The position numbers and the translations under genes are program-made. The notes beneath the pieces were generated by a model, which had not been told where the DNA came from, did not search any database, and worked only from the letters and a program-made list of their open reading frames with translations. From Trinickia dinghuensis (GTDB taxonomy: Bacteria > Pseudomonadota > Gammaproteobacteria > Burkholderiales > Burkholderiaceae), in assembly GCF_003367175.1 (NCBI RefSeq), contig NZ_QRGA01000008.1, positions 310,001 through 374,000 of the forward strand: 64,000 bases of DNA, written 5' to 3'. Shown here one piece after another: positions 26,934 to 35,061 of the stretch; positions within the stretch are counted from its first letter, which is position 1; every line of letters begins with the position of its first letter.

Positions 26934-27974
26934 TCAGGCCGGCTTATCCTCCCCGTCGGCCCAGCGCAATACTTCGGCCACGCGGCCGTACAACGCGCTA
27001 TCGATGTACTGATATTCACGCGCGCTTTCATAAAGCGTATCGGCGAGCGGCCCGTTCGCCGTCGTCGGAACGAGAAACTCCCCCGCCCATTCGAGAATGC
27101 GCCGCGCCGTCTCGCCCTCGCCGCGCGCGGCGACCCACGGCAGCTTGCCTTTGCCCATGTAGCAAAGCGCAACCGCGGCATTGGCCGAATACACGACGGC
27201 CGAAGCCATCTTCACGCGGTCTTGCAGCGGATTGAAGACCATCTCGTGCGCCATGCTGCGGCGACGCGAATTCAAATGCGGATCGCCTTCCATCTCGCGG
27301 AATTCTCGGCGCACTTCGTCCATCGACATCCGATGCTGCTTGGTGAATTCGTACTGCTGGTAGGCATAGTCGAGTGCCGCGAAAGCAACGAAGATCAACG
27401 CCGCCCAGCCCGCGAGCGTCAACAGCAGCCTGCCCGTGACGGCCAGGATCGCGTCCGGCCGCAAGTAGCCGGCCTCCAGCGGCGCACTGAGCGAGCCGCG
27501 CAGCAGCACCCACAGCGTCACGCATAAAATGAGCGTTTTCAAGGCCGTCTTGAGCAGCACGACGACGCTCCTCATCGAGAACATGCGCTGCAGGCCCGTG
27601 GCCGGATTGAGCCGCGTCAAACTCGGCGCGATGCGCGCGAACGCGACGAGCCCGCCCGCTTGCGCGAGCGAAGCGGCCAGGCCCGCCACGCCCGCCAGCG
27701 CCACGATGCCGATCCCGAGCGTCAGCCATCCGTGAATCGCGAGCACGAGCACGGTCGAGATCGACTGCGCGGGGTCCCGCGAGGACACCGCCGCGAAGAT
27801 CGCATCGAACAATCCCCGCAGCGTATCGACCACGCGCGGCCCCTGCGAGCCGAGCGTCGCCAGCACGACGAGAAAGACGAGCGCGGTGCTAACTTCCGTG
27901 CTGAACACCACCTCGCCTTGCTTGCGCGCGTCGCGCAGCCGCTTTTCGGTTGGGGCTTGATCCTTTTCGCTCAT
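26934..27974 (-). CDS. sctU: T3SS export apparatus protein SctU with a non-canonical cleavage site
   Basis: This 346-residue protein of the FlhB/YscU/HrcU family has four membrane helices (about 30-200) and a cytoplasmic domain. The linker 'REMEGDPHLNSRRR' is typical. Residues 263-266 are Ser-Ala-Asn-Ala, where family members have Asn-Pro-Thr-His, the self-cleavage site that switches substrate class. The following 'AVALCY' aligns with the usual 'AVALRY', so the alignment is secure. It is the last gene of the minus-strand sct operon, 39 bp after sctT. The rest of the protein looks intact and of normal length, which argues against simple decay. Confidence 0.93.
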   Translation of the reverse strand: MSEKDQAPTEKRLRDARKQGEVVFSTEVSTALVFLVVLATLGSQGPRVVDTLRGLFDAIFAAVSSRDPAQSISTVLVLAIHGWLTLGIGIVALAGVAGLAASLAQAGGLVAFARIAPSLTRLNPATGLQRMFSMRSVVVLLKTALKTLILCVTLWVLLRGSLSAPLEAGYLRPDAILAVTGRLLLTLAGWAALIFVAFAALDYAYQQYEFTKQHRMSMDEVRREFREMEGDPHLNSRRRSMAHEMVFNPLQDRVKMASAVVYSANAAVALCYMGKGKLPWVAARGEGETARRILEWAGEFLVPTTANGPLADTLYESAREYQYIDSALYGRVAEVLRWADGEDKPA

Positions 27975-28013
27975 GTCGGCAACGGTCGTTTCACGCCCTT
28001 TAAGCTCGAGCAG

Positions 28014-28808
28014 TTAAAGCATCGATTTCAACAATTCGAGCAGCGTGTTGTCGGGGCCCAAATACGCATGCAGCGACGCATAGACGAACGGCAAGAACAG
28101 CGCCATCATCAACACGGCTACCGCGCTCTTCACGGCCTGCGACATCAGAAACACGTTCAGTTGCGGCATGGCGCGGCTCACGAGCCCGAACCCGAGTTCG
28201 ACGAGCACGAGCACCATCACCACAGGTGCCGCGAGCTTGACCGTCCACATCATGACGCTCGTCGCGCCGCGCGCGATGAAAGGCAGCAGCGCCACACCGA
28301 ATTTCGGCGCGAACGAAGCGACCGGCCACAGCCGATACGACGCGAACAGCGCGGACAGCAACAGGTTCAGTCCGCCGCTCGTCACGAACAGCGTAATGGC
28401 CAGCAAATTCAGAAATCCCGCGCAGGGGCCGGTTTCATATTCAGCGATCGGATCGAAAAACGACTGGTTGCTCGCGCCCGTTTGAAAATCGATGAGCGAG
28501 CCGGCCGTCGCGATCGCCCACATCACCGCGCCGAACGTATAGGCCAGCAAGATGCCGATCAGCGCCTCCTTCGCCACGAGGCCGACCCACATGAGCGGCG
28601 CCAAGCCTTGCAGCGAAGTCAGATCCATCGACGGGCCGATGAACAGGATGATGACGGCCATGAACCCGTTGCGCACGAGCCCCGTCAGCACGGTGGAGCT
28701 GAACGCCGGCACGATCATCATGATCGGCAGCACGCGCGGCAGCACGATGACGGCCGGGCGCACCGCGCGAACCGCCGCATCCAGCGCCTCGCTCGAAATC
28801 ACGGTCAC
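28014..28808 (-). CDS. sctT: T3SS export gate protein SctT
   Basis: This 264-residue protein is of the FliR/YscT/HrcT family, with about six to eight hydrophobic segments ('RVLPIMMIVPAFSS', 'FIGPSMDLTSLQ', 'GSLIDFQTGASNQSFFDP'). SctR, SctS and SctT form the helical export gate in the inner membrane. Its start overlaps the sctO stop by 4 bp (ATGA), and sctU follows. Confidence 0.94.
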   Translation of the reverse strand: MTVISSEALDAAVRAVRPAVIVLPRVLPIMMIVPAFSSTVLTGLVRNGFMAVIILFIGPSMDLTSLQGLAPLMWVGLVAKEALIGILLAYTFGAVMWAIATAGSLIDFQTGASNQSFFDPIAEYETGPCAGFLNLLAITLFVTSGGLNLLLSALFASYRLWPVASFAPKFGVALLPFIARGATSVMMWTVKLAAPVVMVLVLVELGFGLVSRAMPQLNVFLMSQAVKSAVAVLMMALFLPFVYASLHAYLGPDNTLLELLKSML

Positions 28809-29299
28809 CCCTCGTGCGCGCCGAGCGGCGCGATCGCCGTGCGCAGCGCCGCTTCTTCCGCGCGGGCTTCGTCGGCCGCCTCGGCACGCCGCGCCGCGGC
28901 GCGCTCGATGCGCTCGCCCGTCCGCTCAGCTTGATCGCGCTTGGCATCGGCCCGCCGCAGCGTCTCGCGCAACGCCTCTAAACGCTGCGCCTCCTCACGC
29001 ATGCGCTCTTGCGCCGGCAGTGTCCGCTCGCGAGCCGCCTCGATGCGATCGTCGAAAAGCTGCCAGTCGATACCGGCCCCCACGAGTTCGCGAGCCGAGT
29101 TCGGTCCTTGCAGCATCCGCGAGGCGAGCGAACGCCCCGCCGCGGCCTTCGCTCCGAGCAAGCGCGCGACCTCGCCTTCGGCCCGCCGCAACGCTTCGCG
29201 CGCCGCTTCGAGCACGGCCTCCTGACGCCGCACTTGCGTCAACACGACGTCGCGCCGCATCTCACGCACCCGCGTGAGCTTCTCGATGATCTTGTCCAT
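28805..29299 (-). CDS. sctO: T3SS stalk protein SctO (YscO/HrpD-like coiled coil)
   Basis: This 164-residue protein is highly charged and almost entirely predicted coiled coil (Arg/Glu/Ala heptads from 'MDKIIEKLTRVREMRR' to the end). Its place between sctN and sctT is the usual one for SctO, the central stalk that links the SctN ATPase to SctV. The ATG at 29299 lies 38 bp inside the end of sctN; the longer frame to 29497 is shadow. SctO proteins diverge fast, so the call rests on position, size and coiled coil. Confidence 0.85.
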   Translation of the reverse strand: MDKIIEKLTRVREMRRDVVLTQVRRQEAVLEAAREALRRAEGEVARLLGAKAAAGRSLASRMLQGPNSARELVGAGIDWQLFDDRIEAARERTLPAQERMREEAQRLEALRETLRRADAKRDQAERTGERIERAAARRAEAADEARAEEAALRTAIAPLGAHEG

Positions 29300-30659
29300 A
29301 GGCATCCTCGAAGGCGACGAGCTTCGCGAGCGTCTCGTCATAAGTCTCCAGCCGCGCGGGCGACTGGCAAGCGAAGTCGCGCAGCGCGGTGCGCGCGGCC
29401 AGCGCGGCATCGGCCAGCGCATCGCTGCCCGCGCGGTATTCGCCAATCTGCACGAGCAGCTCGATCTCCTGATACTTCGCCAGTAATTCGCGCGCACGAG
29501 TCGCGCGGCGCACGTGCGCTTCGTCGACCACGCGCGTCATCACGCGCGACGCGCTCGCCAGCACGTCGATCGCCGGGTGATGCCCCGCTTGAGCGAGCTT
29601 GCGCGACAAAACGATGTGTCCGTCGAGAATCGAACGCACTTCCTCGGCGATCGGATCGCTTTCGTCGTCGCCTTCGACGAGCACCGTATAGAACGCCGTG
29701 ATCGATCCGCGCACGCCCTGCCCCGCGCGTTCGAGCAACTGCGGCAACACCGAGAACGTCGACGGCGGGAAGCTGCGCCGCGTCGGCGGCTCGCCCGACG
29801 CCAAACCGACTTCGCGCTGCGCGCGCGCGAAGCGAGTCAGCGAATCGACGAGCAGCAACACGCGCAGCCCTTTGTCGCGGAAATATTCGGCCACGGCCGT
29901 CGCCACGTAGGCCGACTTCACGCGCTCCATGGCCGGACGGTCCGATGTCGATACGACCAGGACGGTGCGCGCGAGCGCTTCCGGCGACAAGTTGTGCTCG
30001 ATGAACTCGCGCACCTCGCGCCCGCGCTCGCCGATCAGGCCGACGACGGCGACGTCGCAGCCTGCACCGCGCGCGATCATGCCGAGCAGCGTGCTCTTGC
30101 CGACGCCCGCAGGGGCGAAGATGCCTACTCGCTGGCCGACCCCCGTCGTCAGAAAGGCATCGATCGCGCGCACGCCGGTGGGCAGCGGATCGTCGATGAG
30201 TGTGCGTTCGAGCGCCCCGACCGGCTCGGCGAATGCACTCACGCGCGTGCCTTTCGCGATCGGGCCGCGGCCGTCGAGCGGTTCGCCGAGACCGTTCAGC
30301 ACGCGCCCGAGCAGCGCATCGCCAACGTCGAACGTATGCGCATGTCCCGTCGGCAACACTTCCGTGGCGCTCGACAAGCCGGCGAGCGAGCCGAGCGGCG
30401 TGAGCACGGCCGTCTGCCGCGAGAAGCCCACGACTTCGGCAAACATCGGCTCCAGCCCCGGCGTGTGCAGCTCGCACACTTCGCCGAGCCGCGCATGAAT
30501 GCCCGAGGCGTGAATCAAGAGGCCGGCCGTCTGCGTGACGCGTCCGCGCATCCGCAACGGATTGACGCTTTCGAGCGCCTTGGCGAACCCGTCGCCGTTC
30601 GCATCGCCATGCAGCTCGGCGAACAGCGCATCGCGCCAGCTCGAATCCGATTCGCTCAT
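29262..30659 (-). CDS. sctN: T3SS ATPase SctN
   Basis: This 465-residue protein is the hexameric ATPase that unfolds and strips chaperones from substrates. Walker A is 'APAGVGKST' with Lys188; Walker B is 'VLLLVDSLTRFARA'; 'ERGREVREFIE' is the expected following motif. The N-terminal beta-barrel and C-terminal helical domain are present. The ATG at 30659 overlaps the sctL stop (ATGA); the upstream extension to 30752 is not used. It is closer to T3SS ATPases than to FliI by its neighbours. Confidence 0.96.
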   Translation of the reverse strand: MSESDSSWRDALFAELHGDANGDGFAKALESVNPLRMRGRVTQTAGLLIHASGIHARLGEVCELHTPGLEPMFAEVVGFSRQTAVLTPLGSLAGLSSATEVLPTGHAHTFDVGDALLGRVLNGLGEPLDGRGPIAKGTRVSAFAEPVGALERTLIDDPLPTGVRAIDAFLTTGVGQRVGIFAPAGVGKSTLLGMIARGAGCDVAVVGLIGERGREVREFIEHNLSPEALARTVLVVSTSDRPAMERVKSAYVATAVAEYFRDKGLRVLLLVDSLTRFARAQREVGLASGEPPTRRSFPPSTFSVLPQLLERAGQGVRGSITAFYTVLVEGDDESDPIAEEVRSILDGHIVLSRKLAQAGHHPAIDVLASASRVMTRVVDEAHVRRATRARELLAKYQEIELLVQIGEYRAGSDALADAALAARTALRDFACQSPARLETYDETLAKLVAFEDAYGQDHREAHAGA

Positions 30660-31303
30660 CCTCCCCTCCGCATTCCGATGGCCGAGCGGATCGCGTCGAT
30701 CTGCGTCGAGAGCCGCGCATCGATACTGCCGGCCGGCGTCTCGACGATGCAATCGCCGCTGCCGAGCGATGCGTCCGCGACCACGCGTACCGCTTGTGCG
30801 CGCAACGCGCTCTCGGCCGCGTGCGCCTCGTCGGTCATGGCATTCCGATGATCGGCCACGGTCTGTTTCATCGCATCGACGGCATCGGGTGCCACGCGCA
30901 CGACGAGGAATGCCTCATCGCGAACGAACGCATCGATCCGTTTAAGCGCGAGTTCGAAAATGCGCTCTCGCTCGAACTCGCCGACGAGCTCCCGCAGGCC
31001 GCGCACCACCATGTCCGCCATCTTTGCCCGCGACAACGCCAGCGCGTGCGCCGTGTCGAGCGTCGCGGCAACGGCGCGCTCGGCCCCTTCCCGCTCGCCG
31101 CGCGCGAAGCCTTCGTCGTAGCCTTGGCGCCGCATTTCGTCCCGGCGCCGCTCGGCGTCGGCGACGATGCGTTCGGCCTCTTTCTTCGCGGTCAGAACGA
31201 TCGAATTCGCGTCGAGCAGCGCCGAGTACTCGTGCTCCTTCAGCACACGGCGCTCCGACAGCATCTGCAAGTTTTCGCTCGTGATCAGAAAAGCCAGTCC
31301 CAT
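30656..31303 (-). CDS. sctL: T3SS ATPase stator SctL
   Basis: This 215-residue protein is of the FliH/YscL/HrpF-type stator family, with an N-terminal segment ('MGLAFLITSENLQML'), a long helix rich in Arg/Glu/Ala (about 35-75: 'GYDEGFARGEREG') and an E-peripheral-stalk-like C-terminal domain. SctL dimers hold the SctN ATPase to the SctQ ring. Its start lies 19 bp inside sctK and its end overlaps sctN. Confidence 0.92.
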   Translation of the reverse strand: MGLAFLITSENLQMLSERRVLKEHEYSALLDANSIVLTAKKEAERIVADAERRRDEMRRQGYDEGFARGEREGAERAVAATLDTAHALALSRAKMADMVVRGLRELVGEFERERIFELALKRIDAFVRDEAFLVVRVAPDAVDAMKQTVADHRNAMTDEAHAAESALRAQAVRVVADASLGSGDCIVETPAGSIDARLSTQIDAIRSAIGMRRGG

Positions 31304-32064
31304 GCTCGCAGTCTCTCGGGAATGAGGCACAAAAACAGCACCTCGGCGAACTCCGCGCGCTGCGCGTCGCCGAGGCAGTATGCCGGCTGCACGTCGGCGA
31401 TGCGCGGCAGCTTCAACCGCGTACGGGCATAAACGGGCAATCCCGCCGGCGCGATGAAATCGAGCAGCAGGCGCGCGCCGCGGGCGCCGATCTTCTGCAC
31501 GACGAGCTTCGGATAGCGCCGCATCGGCTCGAGCGTCTCGCTCACCGCGTCGAACGGCGGCGTCTCATTGCGCACGAACGCCATCGTTTCCGCGCCGAAG
31601 CCGAGCTGCAGCGCCTTTTCGACGCCGCGCGTCACCTCGCCGCTCACGAGCCACGATCTGTGCAGACACAATCCGCACAGATGCGCGAGCTGCTCGAAGA
31701 CGTCGCTCGGCAACAACGCGACACGCTTGTCCCGCGAAGCGAAATCGTAGTCGGCCGGCACGCTGCCCGACTCGTCCTCGTGCAAGCCCACCGTGTCGAA
31801 CAGCGCCCGCGCTAGCACGCGGCGGCCCCGCTCGCCGAAGCGCTCGATCTCGTTCCACGGCGCGGGCCAAATCCCGAGCGGCCAGCTGGGATCGACATAC
31901 CGGTCCGGACGCAAATTGAACTCGGCGACGAGCCGCGCGAAGCGGCCGCGGTTGGCCTGCGCGCGCCACAATTCGTGTGCGTCGTCGCCGTCGTCGAGAT
32001 CGTCTTGCATCCGGTCGTCCACCCCGCCGCCCCGGTCAACTTGGTCACTGCGGTCAACCCGCAT
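31285..32064 (-). CDS. sctK: T3SS sorting-platform protein SctK
   Basis: This protein of about 259 residues resembles the YscK/HrpD-like SctK family ('RLVAEFNLRPDRYVDPSWPLGIWPAPW', 'RARLLLDFIAPAGLPVYARTRLKLP'-like segments). SctK connects SctQ/SctL pods to the inner ring protein SctD. The ATG at 32064 overlaps the sctJ stop; an internal ATG at 32010 is also possible because the first residues are charged and unconserved. Gene order J-K-L-N supports it. Confidence 0.88.
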   Translation of the reverse strand: MRVDRSDQVDRGGGVDDRMQDDLDDGDDAHELWRAQANRGRFARLVAEFNLRPDRYVDPSWPLGIWPAPWNEIERFGERGRRVLARALFDTVGLHEDESGSVPADYDFASRDKRVALLPSDVFEQLAHLCGLCLHRSWLVSGEVTRGVEKALQLGFGAETMAFVRNETPPFDAVSETLEPMRRYPKLVVQKIGARGARLLLDFIAPAGLPVYARTRLKLPRIADVQPAYCLGDAQRAEFAEVLFLCLIPERLRAWDWLF

Positions 32065-32827
32065 GGGTCTGCTCTTGCGATAGATTCGCCGCGCCCGCGC
32101 CTCGCGCCGCCGGCTTGAATTGACCGCGCCGGAGCAGGAACACGCCGAGCGCCGCGATCGTCGACAGCACGAGCGCAAGGGCGACCAGCGACAACGCGCG
32201 TGCGAGCGGGCCCCCTTGAACCCCTTCGCTCTGCGCGGCCGCCTTCGGCGGCGCGGCCTGCAGGAACAGCGAGACGTTGTCGTACGTCAGCCCCTCGATG
32301 CTGTGCGCGACGAGGTCCTTGACCATCGGCGCCATCATCTTCAGATCGATACCGGGGCGATACTTGATGTAGACCGACGCCGAAGACGGCTTGATCTTGT
32401 CCGACAGCGGGTCGTTCTCGGGAATCACGACATGCACGTGCGCGACGATGACGCCGTTCACGTCGAGCAGCGTCCGATCGAGTTCCTGTTCCGCGCCGTA
32501 GATATAGCGGATGCGCTCCTCCGCCGGCGTCGAGACGAGCCCTTGCTTGCGAAAGAGTTCGCCGAGATTTTCGGTCGGCTGGCGCGGCAAGCCGACGGCC
32601 TTCAACGCATTCAACGCGGCCGGTATGGACGAGCCGTCGACGAGCAACTCCCAGCCGTGATCGGGCACTTCCGATTTCGACGCGCCGATGCCGGCATTCG
32701 CGAGCGCGTCGATCATCTCGTTGGCCGACGATTCCGTCAGGTCCATGTACAGTTCCTGCTGGCAACCGGCCAGCAGCAGGGCGCACGCGAGCGCAACGCA
32801 TGCGCGCAGCAGCGTTTTCATAGTCAT
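32054..32827 (-). CDS. sctJ: T3SS inner-ring lipoprotein SctJ
   Basis: This 257-residue lipoprotein has a lipobox 'LLLAGC' with Cys22, two ring-building domains (about 24-190: 'QQELYMDLTESSANEMIDAL', 'VSTPAEERIRYIYG') and one C-terminal membrane helix (about 210-232). It is of the YscJ/HrcJ/PrgK family and forms the inner membrane ring with SctD. It is expressed with sctK through overlapping ends. Confidence 0.95.
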   Translation of the reverse strand: MTMKTLLRACVALACALLLAGCQQELYMDLTESSANEMIDALANAGIGASKSEVPDHGWELLVDGSSIPAALNALKAVGLPRQPTENLGELFRKQGLVSTPAEERIRYIYGAEQELDRTLLDVNGVIVAHVHVVIPENDPLSDKIKPSSASVYIKYRPGIDLKMMAPMVKDLVAHSIEGLTYDNVSLFLQAAPPKAAAQSEGVQGGPLARALSLVALALVLSTIAALGVFLLRRGQFKPAARGAGAANLSQEQTHAG

Positions 32828-32904
32828 TCCCTTGCACGTCGCGCGGCGACAGTCGCGCGCGCCGTGCCGTAACCGGCTAGGCAGCGTCGTTCAACCGGCG
32901 CCGT

Positions 32905-33384
32905 TCATTCCGCGTTGTTCTTCAGCAGCGAATGCGTAACGCCGTTGGACGCGTCGGCCATGGCCATGCTGAACTGATACTGCTGCAGCGTCACCGACGT
33001 GCTCAGCGTGAAATCGGTCAAGCGCACCATCGTCATCATCGGATCGCTCGGGTCGATCAGCGCGGCCGGATGTTCCATCTGCGACATCGCTTCCTGGTAG
33101 CGCACATCGAGCGCGGCCGTTTCCTTGCGCATGTGCGTCACCACCGCATCGAGGCTGTGCGTCGCTTGCGCGCTATGCATATGGACGGTGCCGGTGGGCG
33201 CGGCCTGCGCCGCCTGCCCGCTCATCTGCGCGTCGAAAGCGCTCGCCTGCGCCGGGTCCGCTTCCTGCCGGGGCGCGGCCGGCATCGCCCGCTGGGCCGC
33301 TTGAGCCTCGCCTACGGCCGCATTCGCACCGCTCGCCCCTTGAGCAACCGACGATTGAACCGCCGTGACAGCTGGAACGGTCAT
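32905..33384 (-). CDS. sctI: T3SS inner rod protein SctI
   Basis: This 159-residue protein has an Ala/Gln-rich, disordered N-terminal two thirds and a conserved C-terminal amphipathic segment ('MVRLTDFTLSTSVTLQQYQFSMAMADASNGVTHSLLKNN'-like), matching the YscI/HrpB-type rod family. It anchors the needle to the export gate. It sits between sctF and sctJ, the usual location. The function rests on the C-terminal pattern and position. Confidence 0.85.
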   Translation of the reverse strand: MTVPAVTAVQSSVAQGASGANAAVGEAQAAQRAMPAAPRQEADPAQASAFDAQMSGQAAQAAPTGTVHMHSAQATHSLDAVVTHMRKETAALDVRYQEAMSQMEHPAALIDPSDPMMTMVRLTDFTLSTSVTLQQYQFSMAMADASNGVTHSLLKNNAE

Positions 33385-33495
33385 GGGAACCTCACCTCAT
33401 CGTGGATCGGCGGCGTGCGCCGAATAAGCCGAGCACCGGGCGCCGCTTGCGCGGCGCCCGGACCTAACCGCGAGACAAGCGCCGAACCGCCGGCT

Positions 33496-33714
33496 TCAGG
33501 AAACGTGCGCGCCGCGCTGCATGCTTTGGCACGCCGTATCCACGGTGCTGCTCTCCCCTTGACGAGCCGACATCTCGGTCTTGCACATGTCCTGCGTGTT
33601 GCTTAACTGCATGGACCACAGTTGGAAATCCTCTTCCTGCGTTTGCATGTTGTTCATTTGGGCTTCGATGTCGCCCGAATTCATGCTCGTCGATGACGTC
33701 GATGACACAGTCAT
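33496..33714 (-). CDS. sctF: Putative T3SS needle subunit SctF (two-cysteine)
   Basis: This 72-residue protein is small, helical and polar, the size of needle subunits, and lies directly upstream of sctI. 'AAGGAGAGCAGCAATG' gives a strong ribosome-binding site at 33714. Cys44 and Cys62 are unusual because needle subunits normally lack cysteine. The sequence is too diverged for a certain family match, so an HrpB1-like or pilin role remains possible. Confidence 0.65.
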   Translation of the reverse strand: MTVSSTSSTSMNSGDIEAQMNNMQTQEEDFQLWSMQLSNTQDMCKTEMSARQGESSTVDTACQSMQRGAHVS

Positions 33715-33885
33715 TGCTGCTCTCCTTTGCGGTGAGATATCGTTGCCCCGGCGACGGGGACGCTCAAGTTCAACAAACGCGCGTTGCCGCGCTTGCTTGC
33801 TCATGCGAGACGCTTCGTCCCGCGTGAACCCGTCTGCGCGGCGCGGCATCGTGCGCATCGAAGCGACGACGACGCACCGCGAAAG

Positions 33886-35061
33886 CTAGCCCGGCGGCGG
33901 CGGAATGAACTCATGGACGGCCGCCGAGCTTACGTCCATGAAAAACCGGTCAGGCCCGCGCGCGAAAATCACGCGGTCGTTGCCGATTTGCCTGACCTCG
34001 AGCCCGCCCGGCAAACGCGATCCTTCGAAATAGCGGGCCCCGTCCGAGGTCTCGATGAAGCGCGTGCCGAGGCCGTCGCCGTAGACGCCGACGATGTCGG
34101 GCACGTCGCCGGCCGTCGGCGGCGCTTGCTTCGGCGCCGTCTGCGGCGCACCCGCATAGACCACCCGATCGACCACCTGCAATGCGGGACGCGCATCCTT
34201 CGCGAAGTTGGCGACACGCTGCTGCAGGGAGCGGCCGCCCGAGCCGCCGATCAGCAGCGTGCCGTGCCCGCCGTACGTCACCGTCAACGGCGTATCGCTG
34301 AAATACAGCCGGGCCGATCCGAGCAGCTCGTCGATCACGTAGACATCGCCGACCGTCGTCTGCGGAAACGTCTGGGCGATCCGTTGAACCCGGTCGCGAT
34401 CCGACAACGCGTTGACGTAGCCCGATACCAGGAAGCCTGTGCTCGTCGGCTTCACGTTCAGTTCCGGATAGTCGTGCAATGCTTGCCGCACCTCTCGCAT
34501 GCGTTCGGTCGCGCTTGCCTGAAACCAGAACGGATCAGTCGCGCCGATGGCCAGATAAGCGCCGCCCGCCAGCACGAGCACGCCCCACAGCACACCGAGA
34601 CCGATCACGAAGCGGCGGCTCGCCATCCAAGCGGCCCACGGCGCCGCGGCCCATCGAGCCAGCCGGCCGCGGCTGGGCGACGGCGCATCGGGCGCGGCAA
34701 CCGTACGCGGCTCGGCCGCCGGCACGATGCCGAGCTTGAGCGGGCCGATCTCGACGACGTCGCCGTGCCGCAGCGCCCGCCGTGTCGCGTCGAGCGCCGC
34801 GCCGTTCAGCGTCGCCTCGCCGCCGCCGACGTTCTGGATCGATACGGCGATCTGCCCGACCGAAAGCCGCAGTTGCCTCGGAGCGATGTCGCGATCGGGC
34901 ACGATCACGTCGCACTGCGCGCCCGACCCCACCCAGTTCTCGCCGAGCTTGAGCGCCAACGTCCGGCCGAACAGCGGTCCGCTCAAGAACGACAGACTCC
35001 ACGGCGCCTTCGTCGAAGACACCGGGGCCTGCCTGGGGGCGGACATCGCTTGGTCGCTCAT
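33886..35061 (-). CDS. sctD: T3SS inner-ring protein SctD with FHA domain
   Basis: This 391-residue protein has a cytoplasmic FHA-like domain (about 20-100: 'GRTLALKLGENWVGSGAQCDVIV'), one membrane helix (about 150-172), and periplasmic ring-building BON-like modules (about 175-350). This is the YscD/PrgH/HrpW-type SctD, which joins SctJ and contacts the secretin. Its ATG abuts the sctC stop (TGAATG), so the two genes are translated together. Confidence 0.92.
   Translation of the reverse strand: MSDQAMSAPRQAPVSSTKAPWSLSFLSGPLFGRTLALKLGENWVGSGAQCDVIVPDRDIAPRQLRLSVGQIAVSIQNVGGGEATLNGAALDATRRALRHGDVVEIGPLKLGIVPAAEPRTVAAPDAPSPSRGRLARWAAAPWAAWMASRRFVIGLGVLWGVLVLAGGAYLAIGATDPFWFQASATERMREVRQALHDYPELNVKPTSTGFLVSGYVNALSDRDRVQRIAQTFPQTTVGDVYVIDELLGSARLYFSDTPLTVTYGGHGTLLIGGSGGRSLQQRVANFAKDARPALQVVDRVVYAGAPQTAPKQAPPTAGDVPDIVGVYGDGLGTRFIETSDGARYFEGSRLPGGLEVRQIGNDRVIFARGPDRFFMDVSSAAVHEFIPPPPG

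Noticed and set aside
27660-28934. 424-codon plus-strand frame opposite sctU and sctT
   Set aside because: Its composition (Arg/His/Glu/Gln-rich) is typical of a complementary-strand shadow, and sctT/sctU are clear on the minus strand.
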